Below, piece by piece: positions 1 to 8,704 of a stretch of 58,671 bases of DNA. A model generated the notes under the pieces. It did not search any database. It saw only the letters and a program-made list of their open reading frames with translations, and was not told the origin of the DNA. Each line of letters starts with the position of its first letter. Position 1 is the first letter of the stretch. Made by a program: the position numbers and the translations under genes. This DNA comes from Burkholderiales bacterium (GTDB lineage: Bacteria > Pseudomonadota > Gammaproteobacteria > Burkholderiales > Burkholderiaceae_E), in assembly GCA_026399835.1 (NCBI GenBank), contig JAPLQE010000027.1, forward strand, positions 1 to 58,671, in the 5' to 3' direction.

Positions 1-707
1 TGCATGCCCGACGCCTGCGTCTGCGACGCGCCGTACCACCACGAGCCGCCGGCAGTGAGCCGGTCCTCGCCGCGCGCGTCGGCGAGCCATTCCCACAGGT
101 TGCCGGCCATCTCGTGCAGGCCGTTGACGCCGGCGACGGTGGCACCGGCCGGCGCATGGCGCTCGAACCGGTCGCCCGGACCGGAGAGGTTCGCGCCGTC
201 GGGCGTGTCGCCGGTCGGATAGGGGTAGCTGCGACCGTTGACGAAGGGCGCGGGCGGCCGCGGGCGGCGCTCGACGTAGGCGGCCTCGGCCCATTCGTCG
301 CGACCCGGCAGGCGCCCGCCCGCCCAGGCGCAGAACTCGGCGGCCTCGAACCAGCTGACGTGCGCGGCCGGATCCTCCGGCCGCGCGGGCGCGCCCGAGG
401 GCGCGCGGAAGGTCCAGCCGGGGCGGCGCTCCCAGCCGGCGCCCCACTCGTAGCCGCCGCCCTCGCGTTCGGCGACGCTGCGGCGGCCGGTCGCCTCGAG
501 GAAGGCGGCGAAGCGCGCGACGGTGACCTCGGTGCGGTCGATGCGCAGGGCGCCGACGGTCGCGGCCTCGGCCGCGCCACGGTCGGGCGTGGCGGCGATC
601 GAGGGGGCGGGCACGGCGGCCGCCCAGGCGAGCGCGGCACCGGCCGCGAGCGGGGCCAGGCAGGCCAGCAACCGCTGCCGGATTCGGTCGACAGGACGGG
701 CCGACAT
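1..707 (-). CDS. Formylglycine-generating-enzyme (SUMF1/FGE-sulfatase) family protein, 3' end outside window
   Basis: The reverse strand reads through the window edge without a stop, giving at least 235 residues. It starts with a signal-peptide-like segment (MSARPVDRIRQRLLACLAPL, then an Ala-rich stretch), so it is probably exported. The body carries FGE-family hallmarks: IDRTEVTVARFAAFLEATG near the start, HVSWFEAAEFCAWAGGRLP, EMAGNLWEW, and GGSWWYG near the edge. Family members are formylglycine-generating oxidases or non-catalytic relatives attached to other systems; the C-terminal part that would decide this is missing. An ATG at 752 in the same frame would add 15 residues, but the 707 start puts the hydrophobic segment at the N terminus. 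The gene is divergent from the MFS transporter at 992. Confidence 0.8.
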   Translation of the reverse strand, partial: MSARPVDRIRQRLLACLAPLAAGAALAWAAAVPAPSIAATPDRGAAEAATVGALRIDRTEVTVARFAAFLEATGRRSVAEREGGGYEWGAGWERRPGWTFRAPSGAPARPEDPAAHVSWFEAAEFCAWAGGRLPGRDEWAEAAYVERRPRPPAPFVNGRSYPYPTGDTPDGANLSGPGDRFERHAPAGATVAGVNGLHEMAGNLWEWLADARGEDRLTAGGSWWYGASQTQASGM

Positions 708-991
708 CGGGGTGGGCGGGAGCGCGCAGGCGCGGCGGACAGGTCGGTGCATGGCCGGGATCGTAGCGGCAGTCCGGCGCGGGGCGCGGGGATCGCCCCG
801 CTCGCCGGCGGGGCGTGGGGATCGCCATGTCCATCGGCGGGCCGCGACGCCCGCCGCCACCGCGCGGACACGCCTCGACCGGCCGGCCGTGCCATGCGCG
901 GAACGCCACCGGCCGGCACGGGCCGCCCGGCGCTATGATCGGGACGGGCACGCGGGCGCGGGTCACGCACCCCGCCCCACCGGAGACACCG

Positions 992-2194
992 ATGGCCCCC
1001 ACCCCCCGGCATGCGTTGCTGCTGAACCTGGCGCATCTGCTCGACCACTTCTTCATGCTGATCTTCCCGACCGCGGTGCTCGCGATCTCGAAGGAGTGGG
1101 GCCTGTCGTTCTCGCAGCTGCTGCCGCTGTCGCTGCCGGCGGTGGCGATCTTCGGACTCGGCGCGCTGCCCGCCGGCTGGCTCGCCGACCGCTGGAGCCG
1201 CCGCGGCATGATGGCGGTGTTCTTCTTCGGCATCGGCGCGGCCTCGGTGCTCGCCGGCCTGTCGCAGGGCGCCTGGCAGCTCGGCGCGGCGCTCGCGCTG
1301 ATCGGCGCGTTCGCGGCGATCTACCATCCGGTGGGCATCGCGATGCTGACCATCGGCAGCCCGCGGCTCGGCTGGACGCTCGGGGTCAACGGGGTCTGGG
1401 GCAACCTCGGGCTGGGCGTGGCGGCGCTCGTGACCGGCCTCATCGTGCAGTTCGTGGGCTGGCGCGCCGCCTTCGTGGTGCCCGGCGTCGTCGCGATGGG
1501 TCTCGGCTTCGTCTACCTCGCCGCGAGCCGCGGCGCGACCAACGCGGCCGGCTCCAAGAAGGCCGCGAGCGTCAAGGTGCCGCCGGAGGTCATGAAGCGG
1601 CTGGTGGTCGTCTTCCTGGTCGCGGTGGTCTGCAACGGCATGCTGTTCCACGCCACCACGGTCTCGATGCCCAAGCTCTTCGACGAGCGGCTGAGCGGTC
1701 TGATCGCGGGCGACATGGGGCTGGGCGCGATCGGCGCCATCATCGCGGTCGTCTACCTGATCGCGGCGATGGCGCAGCTGCTGGTCGGCTCGCTGATCGA
1801 CCGCGTGAGCCTGCGTTCGGCGCTGATCGCGGTGGTGTCGCTGCAGGCACCGCTGTTCCTGCTCGCGACCACCGGCAGCGGCTGGGGCCTGGTGGCGGCC
1901 GCGATGGGGATCATGTTCTTCGTCTTCGGCCAGATCCCGATCAACGACGCGATGGTCGCGCGCTACACCAGCGACCGATGGCGCGCGCGCGCCTACGGGC
2001 TGCGCTACGTGGCGAGCTTCCTGGGCAGCGCCGGGGCGGTCACGCTCGTCTCGACCCTGCACGCGGGCGGCGGCTTCGGCACGGTGTTCGTCGCGCTGGC
2101 CGGGGTGGCGCTGACCGCGCTCGCCGCCGCCGCGCTGATGCCGCGCATCGGCGAGCCCGCCGCGGCGCCCGCTGCAGCCTCCGGCCCCGCCTGA
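992..2194 (+). CDS. Major facilitator superfamily transporter
   Basis: A 400-residue protein made almost entirely of hydrophobic segments, consistent with about 12 membrane helices. MFS motif A is visible between helices 2 and 3 (GWLADRWSRRGMM), and IYHPVGIAML follows in helix 4. The ATG at 992 is chosen because GGAGA lies about 6 bases upstream and the protein then opens directly with helix 1; upstream in-frame ATGs would add a Pro/Arg-rich stretch. Substrate cannot be read from sequence. The C terminus is a short Ala/Pro tail. The stop codon sits in the loop of a small GC hairpin (CCCCGC ctga GCGGGG, 2185-2200). Confidence 0.85.
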   Translation: MAPTPRHALLLNLAHLLDHFFMLIFPTAVLAISKEWGLSFSQLLPLSLPAVAIFGLGALPAGWLADRWSRRGMMAVFFFGIGAASVLAGLSQGAWQLGAALALIGAFAAIYHPVGIAMLTIGSPRLGWTLGVNGVWGNLGLGVAALVTGLIVQFVGWRAAFVVPGVVAMGLGFVYLAASRGATNAAGSKKAASVKVPPEVMKRLVVVFLVAVVCNGMLFHATTVSMPKLFDERLSGLIAGDMGLGAIGAIIAVVYLIAAMAQLLVGSLIDRVSLRSALIAVVSLQAPLFLLATTGSGWGLVAAAMGIMFFVFGQIPINDAMVARYTSDRWRARAYGLRYVASFLGSAGAVTLVSTLHAGGGFGTVFVALAGVALTALAAAALMPRIGEPAAAPAAASGPA

Positions 2195-2478
2195 GCGGGG
2201 GCAGCCGGCTGCGAGCGCGGCGACGGCGTCCTCGGCATCGGCGGATGCGGCGGCTCGCGCGGGTCGCAGGCCGACAGCCCGATCACCCGCACCGGCAGGC
2301 ACCGGGCCTCTCGAGGTGTGCACCGCAGGTGAAGCAAGGTTACGGAACGCCTGATGCGGCCCGTGCGCGGCCAAGGCAGGCACGGCCGATGCCCGGCGGC
2401 CGACTCGAACGGGTAAGCTGCCGCCTCGGCCGCGCGCGCTCCGCGACGCGGCGCAACGGCGCGAAGAGATCCCCATCG

Positions 2479-3738
2479 ATGGCCCCGGCACGGCCGCCTC
2501 CGTCCATTCGCTCGCGCGTGCTCGTGCACGCCCGGCCGCTGCTGCTGGCCGCGGCGCTGGCGGCCGCACCGATCCCGGGGGCGGCGCTCGGCACGCTGAC
2601 GGCGCAGTCGGTGCGCAACGAGCCGCTGCGCTTGGTGGTCGCGCTGCCGCGCGCGACGGGCACCGCGTCGCCGCCCTCCGTGCGGCTCGCATCGACGACG
2701 GCCTACGAGCGGCTGGGCTTCGTACGCGATCCGGCGCTCGCGACGGCGACGGTGCGCGTGGTGACCGAGCCCGACGGGCAGCGCTTCGCGCGCATCGACA
2801 GCGACACGCCGGTGGCCGCAGCCGAACTGGTGCTGCTGCTCGAGTCCGACGGCGGCGTGCGCCGCCTGTACCGCCTGAACCTCGGTTCGTCCGAGCCGGC
2901 GGATCGCGTGGCCGTGCGCGGCAGCGAGCCGCTGGCACGCGGCGTCGCCGCCCAGAGGACGGTCGAGGGCAGCAGCGTGCCGTACTCGGCCGGCGCCAAC
3001 GTGCGCGACGTCGAGCCACACAGCGCGCGTACCGCGCCGGGCCGCGGCGCGCTCGCCGCGTCCTCGGCCGACCCGGCTACGGCGACCTCCGCTGCAGCGC
3101 CCTCCCCGGCCGTTCCCGCCGCAGCCGTTCCCGCCGCGGCAGACAGCGCGGACCGCTCCGCCACGACCGCCACCGCCCTGGCCACGCCGATCGCCCCGCA
3201 GGCGCGGCCGAATGCGATCACCGTCGCCGAGGGCGCCGACCTCGATGCGCTCGCCCAGGCGCTGCGCCCGCCCGGCGCCACGCTCGAGCAGTCGGCGGCC
3301 GCGCTGTGGCGCGCGAACCGCGCGGCCTTCGTCGGGCGCCCGCCGCGGCCGCTCGCCGGCGCGCTGCTGCAGGTGCCGCCCGAGGCGGTGGTGCTCGGCA
3401 TCGATCAGGCCGAGGCACGGGCGGTGGTGGCCGGCTTCGCGGCAGAGCTGCTCGCGGTCGCGACGGCCGCGCCCCGACCCGAGCCCGCGGCGCGCGACCG
3501 CGTCGTGCTGTCCGCGCCGCGACCCGCCCCCGCCGGCACGGCGCGGACGGCGGCCGATGCGGCCTTCGAGGCCGAGCTCGCCGCGACGGTGAAGCGGATC
3601 GCGGCGCTGGAGAAGCGGGTCGCCGACCTGCGCGCGGGTCTCGAGCGCAGCACCGACCGGGAGTTCGCGCTGATGCGCGAGCTGGTCGACGTGACCCGCC
3701 GAACGCCGCCCCGCGCCGCCAACCGCGGCACGCCCTGA
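2479..3738 (+). CDS. Short FimV-like protein (FimV N-terminal domain plus LysM-like region)
   Basis: A 419-residue protein. An N-terminal hydrophobic segment ends in GAALG and is followed by a domain resembling the periplasmic FimV N terminus (about residues 38-140; GTLTAQSVRNEPLRLVVALP). An Ala/Pro-rich linker leads to a LysM-like stretch (about 245-305; ITVAEGADLDALAQAL, WRANRAAF). The C terminus is a predicted coiled coil (about 360-405). FimV/HubP proteins organise the cell pole and type IV pili by binding peptidoglycan. This one is about half the usual length and lacks an obvious transmembrane helix and cytoplasmic TPR domain, so it may be a periplasmic-only relative. It converges with the RraA-like gene. 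Confidence 0.65.
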   Translation: MAPARPPPSIRSRVLVHARPLLLAAALAAAPIPGAALGTLTAQSVRNEPLRLVVALPRATGTASPPSVRLASTTAYERLGFVRDPALATATVRVVTEPDGQRFARIDSDTPVAAAELVLLLESDGGVRRLYRLNLGSSEPADRVAVRGSEPLARGVAAQRTVEGSSVPYSAGANVRDVEPHSARTAPGRGALAASSADPATATSAAAPSPAVPAAAVPAAADSADRSATTATALATPIAPQARPNAITVAEGADLDALAQALRPPGATLEQSAAALWRANRAAFVGRPPRPLAGALLQVPPEAVVLGIDQAEARAVVAGFAAELLAVATAAPRPEPAARDRVVLSAPRPAPAGTARTAADAAFEAELAATVKRIAALEKRVADLRAGLERSTDREFALMRELVDVTRRTPPRAANRGTP

Positions 3739-3791
3739 GCACTGCGGGATACGGGGCAGGTCCGGGGTGCGGGGATGCGGGCCCCGCCGGC

Positions 3792-4514
3792 TCAGTGGAT
3801 CTCGTCGGAGGCCTTGAGCGCGGCGCGCAGCGCCTCGATGGTGAACCCGGGTGCGCGCGCCAGGTCCAGGATCACCTTCTCCTTGCGCACCAGCAGGTCC
3901 ACCGCGGCCGGGATCGCCGCGGCCGCATCGACCGGGATCACGACCGCACCATGGCGGTCCGCGTGCACCAGGTCGCCGTGGCGCACGGTCATGCCGTGCA
4001 CGTCGACCGGCTCGCCCCAGCCCGCGGGCGAGCCGTGGGCGTGGCTCGGACCGATGCTGCCGGCCAGCGCCTGGAACCCGGGCGCGAACTGGTCGATGTC
4101 GCGCACCGATCCGTTGGTGACGACGCCGACCGCGCCCAGCCCGAGGTGGACCGCGGTGTTCACCTCGCCCCACATCGCGCCGAAGCCGGCCGGATCGTCG
4201 AGGTCCTGCACCACGATCACGCTCGGCCGCGGCAGGCCCGCCACGTACTCGTAGTAGGCGATGCGGCGGGCACGGCGCTCGTCGGCGCTGCCGGTTGGCG
4301 GCACCGCGGCCCGGAAGGTGACCGTGGCGGCGTAGCCGACCATCGGCGGCAGCTCGGGCCGCACGCAGACCAGCGGTCGGCGCGTGAAGCCGATGGCACG
4401 GCGATGCGGCGCGACGATCTCGAGCGCGTTGCAGACGGTGGGGGTGTCGAAGCGCCGCAGCGTCTCGAGCAGGGCGGGATCGTGCAGGGTCGGGGTCGGT
4501 GCGGGGGAGCTCAT
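3792..4514 (-). CDS. RraA-like / HMG-CHA aldolase family protein
   Basis: A 240-residue member of the RraA-like fold (FDTPTVCNALE at the N terminus; VIVVQDLDDPAGFGAMWGE; GVVTNGSVRDIDQF; HADRHGAVVIP). Relatives are either RNase E inhibitors (RraA) or class II 4-hydroxy-4-methyl-2-oxoglutarate/oxaloacetate aldolases. The catalytic Arg-Asp pair is present (VRDIDQ), but the acidic residue that follows it in proven aldolases appears to be Gln, so activity is uncertain. The start codon overlaps the stop of the upstream broken dehydrogenase (ATGA), indicating an operon with the dehydrogenase and asparaginase genes. A catabolic role is favoured over RNA turnover from context. Confidence 0.75.
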   Translation of the reverse strand: MSSPAPTPTLHDPALLETLRRFDTPTVCNALEIVAPHRRAIGFTRRPLVCVRPELPPMVGYAATVTFRAAVPPTGSADERRARRIAYYEYVAGLPRPSVIVVQDLDDPAGFGAMWGEVNTAVHLGLGAVGVVTNGSVRDIDQFAPGFQALAGSIGPSHAHGSPAGWGEPVDVHGMTVRHGDLVHADRHGAVVIPVDAAAAIPAAVDLLVRKEKVILDLARAPGFTIEALRAALKASDEIH

Positions 4515-5183
4515 GCGGTCCTTCGGACGGTGGCGTCGATGTCGGTGTCGGCAATGCCGGCGCGGCGCGCCAAGGCAGCGATCTCGGTCCAGGCGGTGTC
4601 GGGCATCGGGAAGCCTTCGCGCCGGCGCGCGTCGCGCGCGCGCCGCTCGGGGTCGCCGGCGACCATCACGCGCTCGACGCCGTGCACCGGCCGCGAGCCG
4701 CGCAGGCCCTCCACGAAGCGCGCCACCTCGGCATCGAAGCGCCCCTCCGGGTCGAGCTTCGCGGGGTCGATGAAGACCGACAGCATGCCGTTGCGCACCG
4801 GGCCGTCGTCGGTCGCGATGCCGGTGCCGGTCAGCACGCCGCCGAGCAGCTCGCACATCGCCGCCAGCCCCGAGCCCTTGTGCCCGCCGGCGAGCAGCCC
4901 GCCGAACGCCATAGCAGCCGGGCCCCTGCTGCGCATCGACCAGCAGCATCGAGCCCGCATCCAGCAGCGCCACGCCGTCGGTGCGCGGCACGATGCCGCC
5001 GTCCTCGACCGCGTACCAGTAGCGGATCACGCGCACGTAGCCGTGGCTGTCGTGGCCGGCGAGGTTGGCGCCGACCAGGTGCTCGGCGACGGTGCGCGCC
5101 TCGTCGGACGTCATGCCGCGGAACACGAACATCCGCTCGGCGAGCCGCGCGGCCGCCTGCGGATCGAGATGGACCATCGCCAT
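4511..5183 (-). pseudogene. LDH2/MDH2-type (malate/L-lactate/sulfolactate) dehydrogenase, internally deleted and frameshifted
   Basis: The ATG at 5183 opens a good LDH2-family N terminus (ARLAERMFVFRGMTSDEART, GANLAGHDSHGYVRVIRYW, LLVDAQQGPG). Near 4915 the family sequence jumps to another frame, continuing with GGHKGSGLAAMCELLGGVLTGTG and VFIDPAKLDPEGRFDAEVARFVEGL to the stop at 4511. The two halves total about 224 residues; intact members have about 340, so roughly 110-120 residues of the NAD-binding centre are missing as well as the frame. The join sits in a GC-rich GGGGCCCGG tract. The reading frames on either side of the lesion remain open, so decay looks recent, or the assembly is collapsed here. 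Translation start lies 17 bases after the upstream dehydrogenase stop. Confidence 0.75.
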
Positions 5184-5200
5184 GGCGGGTGTCCTCCGGC

Positions 5201-6208
5201 TCAGCCGCGCGGCGGCACGGGATAGACCATCGACGGCTCGAGCCGGCCGTCGAGGAAGTCGAGGACATTGCGCACGGCGTGCGTCGACATCCGCCAGGCG
5301 GCCTCGCGGGTGGCGGCGGCCGCGTGCGGCGTGGAGAACACGTTCGGCATCGCCAGCAGCGGATGGTCGGGCGACGGCGGCTCGGCCTCGTAGACGTCGA
5401 TGCCGGCCCCCGACAGGTGGCCGCGCGCGAGCGCCTCGCCGAGTGCCCCCTCGTCGACGATGCCGCCACGCGCGCAGTTGACCACCGCGGCGCCAGCCGG
5501 CAGCAGTGCCAGCTCGGCGGCCCCGATCATCCCGCGGGTCTCGGCGTTGCGCGGGCAGTGCAGCGTGACGAAGTCGGCCTGCGGCAGCGCCTCGGCGAGC
5601 GTGTCCGCGAAGCGCCAGCCGAGCGCGAGCGCAGGCGCCCGGTCGATGTAGGGATCGACCACCAGCACCTTCATGCCGAGCGCGTCCGCGACCTGCGCGA
5701 CGCGCCGCCCGATGCGCCCGAGGCCGACGACCAGCAGCGTCTTGCCGCCGAGCTCGCCGCCCAGCCCTTCGTCGCGCGAGGCGAACTTCGAGGGCGCGAG
5801 GCCGGCCCACTGCTCGCGCGTCAGCGCGGTGAGCCCGGCCATGCCGCGGCGCCAGCGGTCGAAGGGCTTGGCGAGCGACAGCAGCATCCAGGTCGCATGC
5901 TCGACGACCGACTGCGTGTTCGCGTCGGCGGTGATCGCGACGGTCACGCCGCGGTCGCGCGCGGCGTGCAGGTCGATCAGGTCCACGCCGACGCCGTAGC
6001 GCGCGACGATGCGCACCTTCGGCGCACGCTGGAAGAACGCCGCATCGCAGCGGTGGAAGCGCACGATCAGGCCGTCGGCGACGGCCTCGGCCGCCTGCAG
6101 CGCCTGCGGCGACAGGGTCCAGCCCTGGACCGTCTCGAGCCCGGGACGGGCTCGCAGCAGCTCGAGGCCGTCGGCATGGATGGGTTCGGTGACGAGGATC
6201 GTGGGCAT
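5201..6208 (-). CDS. D-isomer-specific 2-hydroxyacid dehydrogenase (NAD-dependent)
   Basis: A 335-residue protein with the full family signature. The Rossmann motif is GLGRIG at 162-167, with an acidic residue after beta-2 (VLVVDPY). The catalytic residues are Arg247 (NCARGG), Glu276 (DVYEAEPP) and His295 (TPHAAA). It should reduce or oxidise a 2-keto/2-hydroxy acid in the cytosol; the family includes phosphoglycerate and glyoxylate/hydroxypyruvate reductases and sequence alone does not pick one. The ATG at 6208 gives the standard MPTILVTEPI start; upstream in-frame codons add a non-family Arg/Pro stretch. Placed between an asparaginase and an LDH2-type gene, it probably serves a small 2-oxoacid catabolic route. 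Confidence 0.85.
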   Translation of the reverse strand: MPTILVTEPIHADGLELLRARPGLETVQGWTLSPQALQAAEAVADGLIVRFHRCDAAFFQRAPKVRIVARYGVGVDLIDLHAARDRGVTVAITADANTQSVVEHATWMLLSLAKPFDRWRRGMAGLTALTREQWAGLAPSKFASRDEGLGGELGGKTLLVVGLGRIGRRVAQVADALGMKVLVVDPYIDRAPALALGWRFADTLAEALPQADFVTLHCPRNAETRGMIGAAELALLPAGAAVVNCARGGIVDEGALGEALARGHLSGAGIDVYEAEPPSPDHPLLAMPNVFSTPHAAAATREAAWRMSTHAVRNVLDFLDGRLEPSMVYPVPPRG

Positions 6209-6319
6209 CGGGTTCAGCCGGGGGGAGGATGTGCGGGCCGCAGGTGCCGCACGCGGCGGGCATGGGCGGGGACGGTCGTCACCTCCCGTGCGGCGCCGGG
6301 AGGGCACCGCCGTGCGCGT

Positions 6320-7333
6320 TCAGTGCGCGTTCAGCTCGAAAACGGGTCGCAGCTCGCCGGTCGCGAGACCGGTCGAATTGACCTGCTGGATCTTCGCATA
6401 CCGCGACAGCGCCTCGTCGTCCGGCTCGACCAGCCCGAGGGCGCGCAGCACCGCGAAGGCAGCGACGAAGCGCGCTTCGGAATGGCCGTCGGCGATCTTG
6501 ATCGCGATGCCCAGCCCGCGCGAGCGCACGCCGAGCACCTGCACGCCGGCCGCCCCGACCTTGGCGACCCAGTCGCCGGCGCCCGCGCGCATGAAGTGCA
6601 GGTCGCTGCGGCCGGTGCCCGAGACGTACTCCGGGTACGCGGTCATCGCGCCGAACAGTCGGTCGAGCAGCGCGTCGCTCGCCTCGTCGGCGCCGCCGCC
6701 GGCGAGCATCGCCCACAGGCGCGCCAGGCCGTCGAGCGGCAGCGCCAGGTTGGGCGCGCTGCAGCCGTCGATGCCGCCCGGGATCGCGTCCGGATCGAGC
6801 CCCAGCAGCCCGCCGACCTCGGCCCGCACGCGGCGCTGCAGCGGATGGTCGGGCTCGAGGTAGGTCTCGACCGGCGCCTCGTGCAGCTGGCACCAGGCGA
6901 GGAAGCCCGCGTGCTTGCCCGAGCAGTTGTGCCAGCGCGCGTCGAAGCTCTCGTGCATGGGCGGCGTGCGCCCGAGGGTCTCGTACATGTAGGGCACGTG
7001 GCAGCCGCACTTCAGGCGCCGCCAGTGGTTGCGCGCCTTCTTGAGCAGCCCCTCGATTGCGGCGATGTGGAAGGGCTCGCCCGAATGGCTCGAGGTCATC
7101 GCCGCGACCTCGCGCTCGTCGAAGCCGAACTGGCGCGGGCCGTCGGCACGCATCAGCGGCAGCGCCTGGAAGGCCTTGAGCGTGGAGCGGGTGAAGGTCA
7201 CGGCGCGCGGGTCGCCGGCCGACCACAGCAGGCGCCCGCCGCGGTCGACGACCGCGATCGAGCCGTAGTGGACGTTCTCGACGGTGTCGCCCCGGGTGGC
7301 GACGACCAGGGGGATGTGGGCGGGGGTAGTCAT
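6320..7333 (-). CDS. Type II (Rhizobium etli-type) L-asparaginase
   Basis: A 337-residue member of the thermolabile asparaginase family (Pfam Asparaginase_II), unrelated to E. coli AnsA/AnsB. The serine-lysine pair of the family is visible as Ser50-Thr-Leu-Lys53 (RSTLKAFQALP). The zinc-site residues described for the R. etli enzyme have counterparts in Cys137 and Lys140 (CSGKH) and Cys191 (DGCSAPN). There is no signal peptide, so it should act in the cytosol, releasing aspartate and ammonia from asparagine. It is the first gene of the leftward group ending with the RraA-like protein, 111 bases before the hydroxyacid dehydrogenase. Confidence 0.88.
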   Translation of the reverse strand: MTTPAHIPLVVATRGDTVENVHYGSIAVVDRGGRLLWSAGDPRAVTFTRSTLKAFQALPLMRADGPRQFGFDEREVAAMTSSHSGEPFHIAAIEGLLKKARNHWRRLKCGCHVPYMYETLGRTPPMHESFDARWHNCSGKHAGFLAWCQLHEAPVETYLEPDHPLQRRVRAEVGGLLGLDPDAIPGGIDGCSAPNLALPLDGLARLWAMLAGGGADEASDALLDRLFGAMTAYPEYVSGTGRSDLHFMRAGAGDWVAKVGAAGVQVLGVRSRGLGIAIKIADGHSEARFVAAFAVLRALGLVEPDDEALSRYAKIQQVNSTGLATGELRPVFELNAH

Positions 7334-7423
7334 CCCGCCGATTCTATGCGGCTGCGGCGGCCGCGGGGCACGCCGAGCGGGCGGCCCGGGCAGCGGCCGC
7401 GACGCGCGCGGCCGTACCGGGAC

Positions 7424-8704
7424 TCAGATCCCGAGCTGGCTGACCCAGTCGGTCGCCTGCATCTGCGCGAGGTTCAGCGCCTTCGGCGAGATGTCGAGCG
7501 ACTTGCAGAGCTGTGCGACGCCCGCCAGCGACGGATCCTCGCAGGCCTCGGCCAGCTTCAGCAGCGGCGCGAACTCGCCGGTGCGGTGGAGCAGGCCGTC
7601 GGCCACCGACTTCGGCAGGTCGAGCTCCTCGAGCGCGGTCGCCATCGGCGTCATCAGCATCGCCGGCAGCAGCGAGAAGGTGCCCGCGATGAACAGGTTG
7701 TCGCGCTGGCCGACGTCGAACCGGCCCTCGCCCAGCAGCTCCATCAGCCGACCCCGCGTGATCGCCGTGCGCGCCAGCAGCGGCGCGGTCGGATCCTTGC
7801 TGTCGGTCGATGCCAGCAGCAGCGTGAGCCAGCGAGCGAGCTTCTGGTAGCCCAGCAGCGAGATCGCGTGCTTGATCGAGTCGATCTTGCCCGACAGGCC
7901 CATGCCCGCGGAGTTCATGTAGCGCAGCAGCTTCACCGACAGCGCGACATCGCGCTTGAGCGCGTTGTCGACCTCGACGATGTCCGCGCCGCGCAGCAGC
8001 AGCTTGATCGCCTGCATCACCGCGGCGCGCGCCGGCTCGAGCTTGCGCGCCGACAGCGTCTCGGGCTTGGCGAAGTAGAAGCCCTGCAGGCAGTCGAAGC
8101 CGAGCGCCAGGCAGGCGGCCGCCTGCTCGCGGGTCTCGACCTTCTCGGCGACCAGCGTGCGCTTGCCGCCCGCGGCCTTCAGCAGCTTCATGACCAGCGG
8201 CAGCTGCTCCATGGGGATCTGCAGCAGGTCGACCTTCGCGTGCGTGGTCAGCGCGAACAGCGGCTGGCGGACCACCGCCGGCGAGTCGACGGTCACCGCG
8301 ATGCCGTAGCCCTCGCGGCGCAGCTCGCCGAGGCGCGCGAGCGTCGCCTCGTCGGTGGGCATGCGCGAGGAGAACTCGAGCACGGTGTGCTTCGGGTCGA
8401 GCAGGCCGAGGGGCGAGTCGGGACCCATCGTCTCGACACCGACGTTGATGAATCCGAGCTTGCCGCCGAGCACCTGCTCCGCGCCGAGATCCTGCAGCAG
8501 CGACGCGACCACCACCACGCTCGCGTAGTTGTCGTCCGTCACCAGCGCCTCGTTGGTGACCGCGTCGGCGCGATAGAGCAGCTCGTAGCCGATCAGCTGC
8601 TGGTTGCGGTCGAGGATCGGCTGACGGCCGAGGAAGGCGCCGGGTTCGTCGAGGAAGGCTTCGGTGTTCGCGCTGGACAGCGACGGAAACGCGGTATCGG
8701 TCAT
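7424..8704 (-). CDS. EAL-HDOD signalling protein (YuxH type), copy 2
   Basis: A 426-residue protein with an N-terminal degenerate EAL domain (FLGRQPILDRNQQLIGYELL; the EAL triplet is ELL; later KVDLLQIPM and EKVET) and a C-terminal HDOD domain from about residue 220 (RDVALSVKLLRYMNSAG, LLPAMLMTPMATALEEL). Loss of the EAL triplet suggests it does not hydrolyse cyclic di-GMP but may bind it or act as a scaffold. The start at 8704 overlaps the stop of the upstream paralogue by four bases (ATGA), so the two are translated together. It ends with MQATDWVSQLGI. Confidence 0.88.
   Translation of the reverse strand: MTDTAFPSLSSANTEAFLDEPGAFLGRQPILDRNQQLIGYELLYRADAVTNEALVTDDNYASVVVVASLLQDLGAEQVLGGKLGFINVGVETMGPDSPLGLLDPKHTVLEFSSRMPTDEATLARLGELRREGYGIAVTVDSPAVVRQPLFALTTHAKVDLLQIPMEQLPLVMKLLKAAGGKRTLVAEKVETREQAAACLALGFDCLQGFYFAKPETLSARKLEPARAAVMQAIKLLLRGADIVEVDNALKRDVALSVKLLRYMNSAGMGLSGKIDSIKHAISLLGYQKLARWLTLLLASTDSKDPTAPLLARTAITRGRLMELLGEGRFDVGQRDNLFIAGTFSLLPAMLMTPMATALEELDLPKSVADGLLHRTGEFAPLLKLAEACEDPSLAGVAQLCKSLDISPKALNLAQMQATDWVSQLGI

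Noticed and set aside
523-2400. Upstream part of the long forward frame that contains the FimV-like protein
   Set aside because: It overlaps the MFS transporter in another frame, is Arg/Ala-rich, and only the part from 2479 shows a signal peptide and domain similarity.
3769-3787. Terminator between the FimV-like and RraA-like genes
   Set aside because: GCGGGG/CCCCGC has only six pairs and no T tract; common by chance at this GC.
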